Assembly: GCA_002408185.1 (NCBI GenBank)
Contig: DHQV01000052.1
Span: 39,617-48,648, forward strand
Origin: Deltaproteobacteria bacterium UBA5329
GTDB lineage: Bacteria; Desulfobacterota; Syntrophorhabdia; Syntrophorhabdales; Syntrophorhabdaceae
DNA: 9,032 nt
Direction: 5' to 3'
The notes under the pieces were generated by a model. The model was not told the origin of the DNA. It saw nothing but the letters and a program-made list of their open reading frames with translations, and searched no databases. The translations under genes and the position numbers were made by a program. The number at the start of each line of letters is the position of its first letter. The stretch's first letter is position 1. Of the stretch, positions 1-6,575 are shown piece by piece.

Positions 1-950
1 ACCATGGGGTTGTTGCCCATGCCCAGAAATCCCATCATTTCCACGTGTGCCGGGACTGACGAGGAACCGGCGAACTGGGCGTCCGAATGCATCCGTCCCA
101 TCGTATCGGTCATGCCATATGACGCAGGCCCCGCCGCCATATTGTCCGGGTGCAGTGTTCTTCCGGTGCCACCTCCCGATGCGACCGAAAAATATTTCCT
201 ACCTGCTTCATTGCATTCTTTTTTGTATGTACCGGCGACGGGATGCTGAAACCGCGTCGGATTTGTCGAATTCCCTGTGATGGAGACATCGACCTTTTCA
301 TACTGCATGATCGCAACGCCTTCGCGAACGTCATCGGCACCGTAGCACCGCACGGCTCCCCTGTCGCCCTTTGAATACGGACGTTCCTCGACGATCTCGA
401 GCTTTCCGGACAGGTAATCTAAACGTGTCTTGACATATGTGAAGCCGTTGATTCGCGAAATGATCTGGGCAGCGTCCTTGCCGAGCCCGTTCAGGATGAC
501 CTTGAGCGGCTCTTTCCTGACCTTGTTTGCGGATTTTGCTATGCCGATAGCACCTTCAGCCGCGGCAAAAGACTCATGCCCGGCGAGGAAGGCGAAGCAT
601 TTTGTATCTTCCCGCAAAAGCATGGCCGCAAGGTTCCCATGCCCGAGGCCGACCTTTCTGTCGTCAGCGACCGAACCGGGGAGGCAAAACGCCTGAAGCC
701 CCTCGCCGATGGCCTCGGCTGCGTCGGCTGCTTTCGTGCATCCCTTTTTGATGGCGATGGCCGCTCCGACCACGTAGGCCCAGCCAGCGTTTTCAAAACA
801 TATAGGCTGTGTTTCTCTTGCTATCTTGTATGGGTCTATTCCTTTCGTATCGCATATCTGTTTCGCTTCCTCGATAGACGCGATGCCGTATTTCTTCAAT
901 GTCTCGTTTATCTGTCCGATCCTTCTGTCATAATTTTCAAATAATGCCAT
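1..950 (-). CDS. GGGtGRT-family protein, 3' end cut by window edge
   Basis: Open reading frame with no stop from an ATG at 950-948 down to the left edge, giving 316 visible codons. The name-giving motif GGGTGRT lies at residues 259-265, followed by LHPDNMAAGPASYGMTDTMG and a Met/Gly-rich end (MMGFLGMGNNPM). I recognise this as the GGGtGRT family, usually about 330 residues, so only some 15-20 residues should be missing. AAGGAGG at 963-957 stands 6 nt before the ATG and overlaps the stop of the upstream NifU-like gene, so the two genes are very probably one operon and translationally coupled. Biochemical function is not established; constant pairing with a NifU-like protein suggests a role in Fe-S or metal-cofactor metabolism (inference). 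No signal peptide or membrane segment is seen. The identification is firm, the role is not. Confidence 0.93.
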   Translation of the reverse strand, partial: MALFENYDRRIGQINETLKKYGIASIEEAKQICDTKGIDPYKIARETQPICFENAGWAYVVGAAIAIKKGCTKAADAAEAIGEGLQAFCLPGSVADDRKVGLGHGNLAAMLLREDTKCFAFLAGHESFAAAEGAIGIAKSANKVRKEPLKVILNGLGKDAAQIISRINGFTYVKTRLDYLSGKLEIVEERPYSKGDRGAVRCYGADDVREGVAIMQYEKVDVSITGNSTNPTRFQHPVAGTYKKECNEAGRKYFSVASGGGTGRTLHPDNMAAGPASYGMTDTMGRMHSDAQFAGSSSVPAHVEMMGFLGMGNNPM

Positions 951-961
951 GCCGTGCCTCC

Positions 962-1654
962 TTATTCCTGTCTCGGATCGATGAGCTTCACTGCGTCATC
1001 AAAGCGTCCGTATTTGCCGGACGCCTTTTTCAGGGCTTCGTTCGCATCCATACCCTTTGCGATCATCTCCATCATCCGGCCGAGGCTCACAAATTCGTAG
1101 CCGATTATCTCATTGTTATCGTCAAGGGCCACTCTTATCACGTACCCTTCCGCCATCTCGAGATACCGGGGCCCCTTCGCCCGCGTCCCGTACATCGTGG
1201 CTACCTGGCTGCGGAGCCCCTTGCCGAGGTCTTCGAGCCCGGCCCCGATCGCCAACCCGCCTTCCGAAAATGCCGACTGGCTTCTACCATAGACGATCTG
1301 GAGGAAGAGTTCCCTCATTGCTGTGTTGATAGCATCGCATACGAGGTCGGTATTCAATGCCTCGAGTATTGTTTTTCCTGGCAATATCTCCGCCGACATG
1401 GCAGCAGAGTGGGTCATTCCGGAGCACCCGATGGCTTCGACAAGCGCCTCCTCGATAATGCCGTCTTTTACGTTGAGGGTCAGTTTGCATGCACCCTGCT
1501 GCGGTGCACACCAGCCTATTCCGTGGGTAAAGGCGTTAATGTTTTTTATCTCTTTTACCTGTGTCCATTTGCCTTCCTGCGGGATGGCCGCTGGACCGTG
1601 ATTTGCTCCCTTTGTAACCGGGCACATGTTTTGAACCTCATGAGAATAGATCAT
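962..1654 (-). CDS. NifU-like iron-sulfur cluster assembly scaffold protein
   Basis: A 230-residue protein of the NifU/IscU-like scaffold family, in the subtype that travels with GGGtGRT proteins. Visible signatures are MCPVTKGANHGPAAIP near residues 10-24, GIGWCAPQQGACKLTLNVKDG at about 45-65, AIGCSGMTHSAAM at 74-86 and LVCDAINTAMRELF at 104-117. Cysteines at 11, 49, 56, 77 and 106 are candidate cluster or metal ligands; C77 lies in the 'GC' context typical of NifU-like folds. A C-terminal region (about 150-230) beyond the NifU core is characteristic of this subtype. The start is the ATG at 1654, supported by GAGGAGG ending 8 nt upstream. The gene ends TAA at 964-962 and the GGGtGRT gene starts 11 nt later. 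Likely cytoplasmic. The precise client of the scaffold is unknown. Confidence 0.92.
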   Translation of the reverse strand: MIYSHEVQNMCPVTKGANHGPAAIPQEGKWTQVKEIKNINAFTHGIGWCAPQQGACKLTLNVKDGIIEEALVEAIGCSGMTHSAAMSAEILPGKTILEALNTDLVCDAINTAMRELFLQIVYGRSQSAFSEGGLAIGAGLEDLGKGLRSQVATMYGTRAKGPRYLEMAEGYVIRVALDDNNEIIGYEFVSLGRMMEMIAKGMDANEALKKASGKYGRFDDAVKLIDPRQE

Positions 1655-1752
1655 AGGTCATTCCTCCTCTGACGATTTACGAATCATGATAAATTCGGTT
1701 ATTTTTCAGCATGGTTGTTACTATTCATTTGCCAGTGGGATCATTCCGTTTC

Positions 1753-1767
1753 TGTCTGTACCAGACA
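1753..1767. promoter_or_regulatory. Inverted repeat, possible operator/promoter of the NifU-like operon
   Basis: TGTCTG (1753-1758) and CAGACA (1762-1767) form an inverted repeat with a 3-nt spacer, about 100 nt upstream of the NifU-like start. On the minus strand TTGTCT (1768-1763) is followed 17 nt later by AATGAT, a weak -35/-10 pair, so the repeat would overlap the -35 box as an operator often does. Only the repeat is seen directly; promoter and operator roles are inferred. Confidence 0.3.
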
Positions 1768-1876
1768 ACAGAAGTACATCATTATTTATACGATATTGGG
1801 AACGTAAAATTCAATCGATATGCCGCGTATGGACGGACAAAAGGTTGTCAGCCGGTCCGATACGATCGCCCGCCTG

Positions 1877-2680
1877 TTATTTTACTTTGAAAAGCTCCGC
1901 GATCTTTTTGAGCAACGGTTTTGTGACCTCGACCTTCAAATAGAGATCTCCGGGCCCCAACCCTCTCAGGCGGATGACCTTTCCCCGGGTTGTGCCGGGG
2001 GGAACTGAGATCAGGACGGCCCGGGAATCCTTTTTGTCGGTATAAGGGACCTTACCGCCTTTTACCGCCTGTTCGGGTGTTAGTTTCAGCACGTCGTACC
2101 TGTCAGATTCCCGCTGAGTGCCGATACCGGTGATCTTTTTCAGTGCATATCCCGCCAGCTTTCCTATGAGGCCCGAAAATACCCCCTGCCGGGCACCCGA
2201 AGAAAAAACATCCTGGCCCATGCGGCCGGTAAAGACAAATCCCCGCCCGAAGACGTTCCCCTGTCTGAATTGAAAGGTCCGGTATCCGGGGCCGTACGCC
2301 TCCCTGAATATATCTTCGAAATTCCTGAAACCGAATGACCGTGAAAACTCTTCGAAGACCTGGTTGATATCCGAATTCCTGAAGATGTCGTTTTCGGAGT
2401 GGTCCTGCCGGAACCTGTCATACGCGGAATTGCCGTAGGCGTGCCTCAAGTTGTCGTACTGTCCCCTCTTTACCGAGTCGGACAGAACTGCGTACGCCTC
2501 GTTTATGCTTTTCATCCGTTCAACCGCCGCGGTATCCCCAGGGTTTCTATCAGGATGGTACTGAAAGGCGAGCCTGCGGTATGCATCCTTGATCTCTTTT
2601 GCGGAAGCGCCGTTGTTTATCTCAAGTATTTCGTAATAGTCTTTCCCGTTCAATGTCTTACCAGCCTTAAAATATTTCAC
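1877..2680 (-). CDS. J-domain (DnaJ/CbpA-like) co-chaperone without zinc finger
   Basis: A 267-residue protein. The J domain spans residues 13-78 (KDYYEILEINNGASAKEIKD) with the HPD tripeptide at 42-44 (YHPDRNPGD) that stimulates the DnaK ATPase. A Phe/Gly/Arg-rich linker follows (about 100-165), then a single C-terminal client-binding region at about 195-250 (LKLTPEQAVKGGKVPY, VPPGT, IRLRGLGPGDLYLKVEV). The CxxCxGxG zinc-finger repeats of classic DnaJ are absent, so it is a type II/III cochaperone, and it is shorter than the usual 300-380 residues, apparently lacking one beta-domain. The start shown is a GTG at 2680 without a good Shine-Dalgarno. A TTG at 2653 gives the more typical N-terminus MNGKDYYEIL and has AAGG 11 nt upstream; I consider both open. 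No recognisable DnaK or GrpE gene is nearby. Confidence 0.9.
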   Translation of the reverse strand: MKYFKAGKTLNGKDYYEILEINNGASAKEIKDAYRRLAFQYHPDRNPGDTAAVERMKSINEAYAVLSDSVKRGQYDNLRHAYGNSAYDRFRQDHSENDIFRNSDINQVFEEFSRSFGFRNFEDIFREAYGPGYRTFQFRQGNVFGRGFVFTGRMGQDVFSSGARQGVFSGLIGKLAGYALKKITGIGTQRESDRYDVLKLTPEQAVKGGKVPYTDKKDSRAVLISVPPGTTRGKVIRLRGLGPGDLYLKVEVTKPLLKKIAELFKVK

Positions 2681-2695
2681 ACAGCATACTGCAAT

Positions 2696-2893
2696 TTATG
2701 TCACGTCGGCAACTGTGCACTGCAATAATATTACACCGAGGCCCTCATCCATGATGCGGGTCGTCTTTCCCGATTCCACGATAAACTCCTCCTCGTCGAC
2801 AGAGAGATTCTTTCCGAACCTCTTTTCATATGCGCCGTTTCCTGACTGCTGTGGCTGCTCCCGAAAGATTTTGTGACCCGTCCTATGTATGGG
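2696..2893 (-). pseudogene. Possible coding remnant upstream of the J-domain gene
   Basis: One minus-strand frame is open for about 65 codons, from a TAA just above 2893 to a TAA at 2698-2696, and reads like protein (EKRFGKNLSVDEEEFIVESG, then KTTRIMDEGLGVILLQC). It ends 15 nt before the J-domain start, so it could be the 3' part of a former first gene of that operon. The only ATG in frame is late, in the IMDEG stretch, and there is no good ribosome binding site. I recognise no family. It may equally be chance. Confidence 0.25.
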
Positions 2894-3390
2894 AGTTATA
2901 CCTACATATTATCTGAATCTTGCCCGTATTGTCCGGACCTGTCTTTACTGATACAACAGAGTGTAACACATTGCCACATCCGAAAAATATACGATGTGAG
3001 AAAAAGGAATATGGAGGGGCCATGGAAGGCATTGCAACAGCCGAAAGTTACGAATGACTAGCAAACACGTTGCCGGATAACCCGGCATGCCGATCATACA
3101 AGCATGACATAAACGTGATAGCCTTGCACCGCAGCATAATCGGAGGCTTGTAATCGTAGGGGCCTGCATACTGGCGGAATTCACGGGAACAACTGTCCGG
3201 ACGGGCAAGGAAGACATCTTTCGCCGGTTCCATCCATCTTCTTTTTTTGGAGTTGAGGTTCACCGCTCAGTATGAAACATATCAGGGATGCCCTGAATGT
3301 GAAAAAGAAGGGTTCATCAGGAAATATGCTCGGTCAGATAAGGGATCCCCGAAAGAACGGCCTTTGATTTGAATAATTGATATCAACTCA
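2894..3390. other. Gene-poor intergenic stretch
   Basis: No convincing gene is visible on either strand. It holds an 11-codon ORF at about 3021-3056 (MEGIATAESYE) behind a GGAGGGG stretch, a small hairpin TGCCGG/CCGGCA at 3071-3076 and 3082-3087 without a T-tract, a 31-codon ORF at 3272-3367 (begins MKHIRDALNVKKKG) with only a distant GAGG, and a 10-bp palindrome TTGATATCAA at 3377-3386. The short ORFs may be remnants; none is supported by homology I can recall. Confidence 0.4.
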
Positions 3391-3903
3391 TTAACGACAA
3401 TATATTCGATTTTTTTCTTTGTCCTGAGCCAGAGCGGGATGCGACGCTCCTGATCCGTATCGTGCCCCGCCGGTCCGCATGACGTCCGTGAGGTCGGCGT
3501 GGGTAAGGATGGCGTCCGTGAGGTCCACCCTGGTGAGGTTAGCACCGGCGAAGCTAGCTCGCGTGAGTTTGGCGCCACCAAGTTTGGCACCGGTAAGATC
3601 GGCATCCGTAAAGAGTGCACGATAAAGATTGGCCCCGTAAAAGTCAACTTCGATAAGCTTCGCCTGGCTGAAATCTGCGCCGATGAGGCTGGCCCGGGAA
3701 AGGTCGGCACCGGTCAGATCGGCGTTACAAAGCCTGGTAAAGGTAAGATTGGCTCCGGACAGCCTCACGTCCGAAAGGTCAAGACAGGAGAGATCGAGGC
3801 CGGAGAGGTCGGCTCGTACGCCTTCGTAATCGCCCCTTGTCCATTGCTCATGCCTGTACAAGACTATTTCCAGTTCTTCCTGTGATATCTTTATCGCGTC
3901 CAT
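3391..3903 (-). CDS. Pentapeptide-repeat protein
   Basis: A 170-residue protein built of pentapeptide repeats A(D/N)LxX. After an N-terminal segment EELEIVLYRHEQW, common in this family, residues 31-140 form 22 consecutive, uninterrupted pentapeptides (ADLSG, LDLSC, LDLSD and so on to ADLTD). These should fold as a right-handed quadrilateral beta-helix of about 5.5 coils. The 30-residue tail (VMRTGGARYGSG...) is not repetitive. I start at the ATG at 3903; an upstream TTG at 3927 extends the frame by eight residues but has no better ribosome binding site. No signal peptide is seen, so it is probably cytoplasmic. Some family members mimic DNA and protect gyrase; nothing here shows that for this one. 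It is divergent from the radical SAM gene, separated by about 295 bp. Confidence 0.88.
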   Translation of the reverse strand: MDAIKISQEELEIVLYRHEQWTRGDYEGVRADLSGLDLSCLDLSDVRLSGANLTFTRLCNADLTGADLSRASLIGADFSQAKLIEVDFYGANLYRALFTDADLTGAKLGGAKLTRASFAGANLTRVDLTDAILTHADLTDVMRTGGARYGSGASHPALAQDKEKNRIYCR

Positions 3904-4130
3904 ATCGGCATATTCTCCATCACTCAATGCTTATGTATCTGCAATACCTTAGTCTAAACCGGTCGAGCGCTTCAAGCAATCGGGGTATTCCTGATTTCCA
4001 CCGGGTATTTCCCCGAGAAGATCGAAATAACAAGCGGGTTATGCGTAAGCGGGCGGTTTCATCCGCAATGATGATAGCTTTTAATGATTCTGTTCATCCG
4101 TTCCATCTGTACTTTTTAGGCATGTTTTTC

Positions 4131-4160
4131 TTGACATTTATCGAATGGGCTCAATATAAT
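4131..4160 (+). promoter_or_regulatory. Sigma70-type promoter of the radical SAM operon
   Basis: TTGACA at 4131-4136 and TATAAT at 4155-4160 are both exact consensus hexamers separated by 18 nt. Transcription would start near 4167, some 30 nt before the ATG of the radical SAM gene, leaving a short leader. No clear operator repeat is visible around it, suggesting fairly strong expression. Confidence 0.8.
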
Positions 4161-4198
4161 CATAAAAAATTCCAACGCTTAGAGATTTGAGATTTTTT

Positions 4199-6028
4199 AT
4201 GACCTCTCACGATGAAGAGACGTGTCCCACTACCGACCCTTATTTTTCTATTCGCAATAAAAGTGAGCTACTGACGGGATTGATTCAAACACAGCTGGAG
4301 CGGATCCTTCGCTTGATAGACCTTGAGGTTGATGGCGTGTCGGTCGAGGCCGATTACTTTGCCCTCGGGGACCCGATACCCGTGAAGGCCTGCACGCACT
4401 ATCCTCCGGATAGTAAACCAATACGTTATGAAGCAATTGAAAGCTATACGTACACGGAGGGGCGCCTCCGTATAATCAAACGCGACCTGGAGCGGATACT
4501 GGGACTTGGACATTTCATTCAAGGCAACCGAATACTCAATGTAAACGGTTTTCGCCTGAAAGACCTTCAACAATGGTCAAATTACCCGTGCAACGGGATG
4601 TTTGAAAACGTCGGGTCAATTTCCAGTTACTGCAATTGCGATTGCGAATTCTGCTTCGAAAAGGGGACCAAGGGATTGGGAATACTGCTCGACAGATGCC
4701 AGCTAAGCCTTCGGGAATTGAATACCCGTATCGAATGTTATTCGCCCGAAAGAAAGACGGGACTGCTGCCATCGGCACGATTTTCCCTGGAATCGTTCAC
4801 GAATCCCAAATGTGTGGAGATCCTTGAACGGATTCATGAGATCTCGCCGGGAGAAGTGAAGTCCATCACCACCAACGGGTCTTTTTTGACTGAGGATAAC
4901 ATCGTCAGGCTATCCCGGCTGCACCCGATCGATATTGTGGTTTCTATGAATTCCGGGTCTCCCGGGATGAGGAAGCTCTCGATGCGGGACCGCAGGCCGG
5001 GGGGTGACGAGACGGCTTTTGCCGCTCTTCCCCTTCTTCGCAAGCACGACATCCCATTCCTGGCAAGCTATGTGCCGTGGCCTACGAAGCCATTATCGGA
5101 CTTGGAAGACTTGGTACGGTATGTTGATAAATGTGACGGGCTTTTTGTGCGGATATGCTTGCCATCATGGACGAGGGCGGCATACGGGGAGGCACCCTTT
5201 GATACCCGCACGTACTGGACGGAAATAGGTGAAAGAGTCAAACGGCTGCGGTCAGAGGTAGAGACCCCCATCATCATGCTTCCGAACATGTATGAGCTTC
5301 TGACCATGCTGCCTGTTGTTCAGGGGACCATCAAGCACTCGCCTGCTGCGGAAACAGGCATCCGTTTCGGTGATCTTATCGTGGCCATTGATGGTGAAAG
5401 CGTATTCACCAGGCCGGAGGTAACAAACTGGCTTTCGTCACGCTTTGAAACCCACAATGGGCCGACGATAGTGACCGTGATGAGGGGCAGTGAGCGAATA
5501 GAGATCATGATTCCGGATATAAAACATCGTAAAGATCTTCGTTACCCCTATCGATGTTTAACGGTTTCCGGTGCGAACCGCAGGCTGGGATGCACGTTTG
5601 GGATGCTGTTGGTTGACGGTATTCAATTGAGCAACCTTGTAAAACTCAAAGAGATCGTTGAAGAATACACGGGAAAACGCGTTTTGTTCTATGTATCCGA
5701 ACTGGCGGAGCATCATTTTCTGGAAGGCATGTCGATGCTGGGAGAATTCGCAAGGTTTACGGAATGTTGTGATTTCCACATAGAAAAACTGGTTCCACGA
5801 TATTGGGGCGGCAATGTGACAGTGGGCGACCTCTGGACTGTCCAGGACCTGATCGAACAGACCCGGTCATGGATCGAACACCACGGGGTGCGGCCGGATG
5901 TCGTGATATCGCCATGGACTTTCTTGACCCCTGCAGGGACAGATCTCTTGGGCAATTGCCCTAACGATTTTGAGCGGGCACTGGATATCGAATATCGTCC
6001 TTTGCCGTGTAGCCAGATTTCCTTGTAG
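4199..6028 (+). CDS. Radical SAM enzyme with PDZ domain and DUF512-like C-terminus (putative peptide maturase)
   Basis: A 609-residue protein. An N-terminal region without recognised domain (1-135) precedes the radical SAM cluster motif CX3CX2C at C145, C149, C152 (SYCNCDCEFCFEKG), with an extra C147 inside the motif. Further radical SAM-type segments are RFSLESFTNPK (194-204), SITTNGSFL (222-230) and DIVVSMNSG (245-253). A PDZ domain follows at about 371-440 (GIRFGDLIVAIDGESV). The C-terminus (about 465-595) recalls DUF512: FYVSELAEHHFLEG, PRYWGGNVTVGDLWTVQDLI and DVVISPWTFLTPAGTDLLG. Usual DUF512 proteins carry the PDZ-like domain before the radical SAM core; here it follows. ATG 4199 is chosen over an in-frame TTG at 4187; neither has a strong Shine-Dalgarno, so enzyme output may be low. 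No terminator is seen before the Tat peptide gene, so I infer that peptide is its substrate. Radical SAM assignment is firm; DUF512 similarity is from memory. Confidence 0.9.
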   Translation: MTSHDEETCPTTDPYFSIRNKSELLTGLIQTQLERILRLIDLEVDGVSVEADYFALGDPIPVKACTHYPPDSKPIRYEAIESYTYTEGRLRIIKRDLERILGLGHFIQGNRILNVNGFRLKDLQQWSNYPCNGMFENVGSISSYCNCDCEFCFEKGTKGLGILLDRCQLSLRELNTRIECYSPERKTGLLPSARFSLESFTNPKCVEILERIHEISPGEVKSITTNGSFLTEDNIVRLSRLHPIDIVVSMNSGSPGMRKLSMRDRRPGGDETAFAALPLLRKHDIPFLASYVPWPTKPLSDLEDLVRYVDKCDGLFVRICLPSWTRAAYGEAPFDTRTYWTEIGERVKRLRSEVETPIIMLPNMYELLTMLPVVQGTIKHSPAAETGIRFGDLIVAIDGESVFTRPEVTNWLSSRFETHNGPTIVTVMRGSERIEIMIPDIKHRKDLRYPYRCLTVSGANRRLGCTFGMLLVDGIQLSNLVKLKEIVEEYTGKRVLFYVSELAEHHFLEGMSMLGEFARFTECCDFHIEKLVPRYWGGNVTVGDLWTVQDLIEQTRSWIEHHGVRPDVVISPWTFLTPAGTDLLGNCPNDFERALDIEYRPLPCSQISL

Positions 6029-6035
6029 CACCGGA

Positions 6036-6107
6036 ATGATGAATCGTGTTGATAAGGAGGTGATGCGGAAACGCAAGATAAGAGGTCAAAAAATAATAAG
6101 GAGGTAG
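6036..6107 (+). CDS. Possible 23-codon leader ORF (or 14 codons from an internal ATG)
   Basis: Between the radical SAM stop and the Tat-peptide start, a frame opens at ATGATG (6036-6041) and ends with TAG at 6105-6107, 3 nt before the next ATG. An internal ATG at 6063 gives MRKRKIRGQKIIRR, preceded by TAAGGAGGT (6053-6061) but at only 2 nt spacing. The product would be very basic. It could couple translation to the peptide gene, whose own Shine-Dalgarno it contains. It could also be chance; coding evidence is weak. Confidence 0.2.
   Translation: MMNRVDKEVMRKRKIRGQKIIRR
6097..6105 (+). promoter_or_regulatory. Near-perfect Shine-Dalgarno of the Tat-peptide gene
   Basis: TAAGGAGGT is almost fully complementary to the 3' end of 16S rRNA and sits 5 nt before the ATG at 6111. 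It is far stronger than anything in front of the upstream radical SAM gene, which suggests that the small protein is made in excess over the enzyme. The same nonamer also occurs at 6053-6061. Confidence 0.75.
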
Positions 6108-6110
6108 AGA

Positions 6111-6503
6111 ATGGACGAAGAAAAAAAAATTGACGAAACACAAGACACGGTTGAGATACAGTTTGAATCGGAAAATTCACGACGCGAGTTCATAACGAAG
6201 GTGCTGGGAGTGGCCGGGGCGGTCGCCGTAGGCGGCTTGATGAGCGGTACGGCCGACGCACAAATCCCTCCTGGTCCGGGTCCCGGGACTGCCCCTGCAG
6301 CACCAAAGAGCCCAGGGCTTGCTCCGTTAGCGTCCGGCCAGACACTGCAGCAAAATGCCCTTATGACCGCGCAAGGTCTCCCCACGGGCATGTCTATCAG
6401 AATAGGGGGGCCCAGCCTCTCCCAGGCGCTCATGCGTGAAGGTCTGGGTTCGCGCAGGCCCGGCAGTGGAACGGCCGCGAGTATAACTTTGACGTGGAGT
6501 TAG
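6111..6503 (+). CDS. Small Tat-signal protein, putative substrate of the radical SAM enzyme
   Basis: A 130-residue protein. Residues 1-22 are very acidic; SRREFI at 23-28 fits the twin-arginine motif; a hydrophobic core follows (about 29-44, VLGVAGAVAVGGLM) and GTADA-Q at 46-51 gives a signal peptidase site after A50. The predicted 80-residue mature part is rich in Pro, Gly, Ala and Ser (PPGPGPG near its start, 11 prolines in all) and ends SITLTWS. The whole protein has no Cys, Tyr or His, and the mature part has a single aromatic residue, W129. It lies 82 nt behind the radical SAM gene with a very strong ribosome binding site and is followed by a hairpin. This looks like a RiPP-type precursor with a Tat signal for export. 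I know no named family that fits. The absence of Cys argues against sulfur-to-alpha-carbon thioether products. Function as substrate is inferred from context only. Confidence 0.75.
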   Translation: MDEEKKIDETQDTVEIQFESENSRREFITKVLGVAGAVAVGGLMSGTADAQIPPGPGPGTAPAAPKSPGLAPLASGQTLQQNALMTAQGLPTGMSIRIGGPSLSQALMREGLGSRRPGSGTAASITLTWS

Positions 6504-6523
6504 AAACTTAAGCAAACTTAACC

Positions 6524-6554
6524 GGCCACCTCTCGAGAGGGGTGGCCTCGTTTT
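6524..6554 (+). terminator. Hairpin with short T-tract, probable partial terminator/attenuator
   Basis: GGCCACC (6524-6530) pairs with GGTGGCC (6541-6547); inside, TCTC can pair with GAGA, leaving a small bulge. TCG then TTTT (6551-6554) follows. The T-tract is short, so read-through into the 90-residue gene is likely. It would raise precursor transcript relative to the downstream gene. Confidence 0.6.
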
Positions 6555-6575
6555 CCCTGAAGAAGGAGATGTGTA

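Noticed and set aside
899..1672. 257-codon plus-strand ORF
   Set aside because: It is fully antisense to the NifU-like gene and its ribosome binding site, which have clear family signatures; the translation shows no family pattern.
3499..3840. Possible CRISPR or tandem DNA repeat array from the repeated GGC-rich units
   Set aside because: The units are 15 bp, diverged and have no spacers; they encode pentapeptide repeats. No CRISPR array or tRNA/rRNA gene was noticed anywhere in the window.
3499..3885. 128-codon plus-strand ORF with regular G/K-rich pattern
   Set aside because: It is the mirror of the 15-bp repeats of the pentapeptide gene, so its periodicity is a by-product.
3837..4190. 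117-codon plus-strand ORF upstream of the radical SAM gene
   Set aside because: It starts inside the pentapeptide gene and runs through the consensus promoter at 4131-4160; a hydrophobic stretch near its end and the absence of a ribosome binding site do not make it a credible gene.
5713..6180. 155-codon minus-strand ORF
   Set aside because: Antisense to the radical SAM C-terminus and the start of the Tat-protein gene; no recognisable features.
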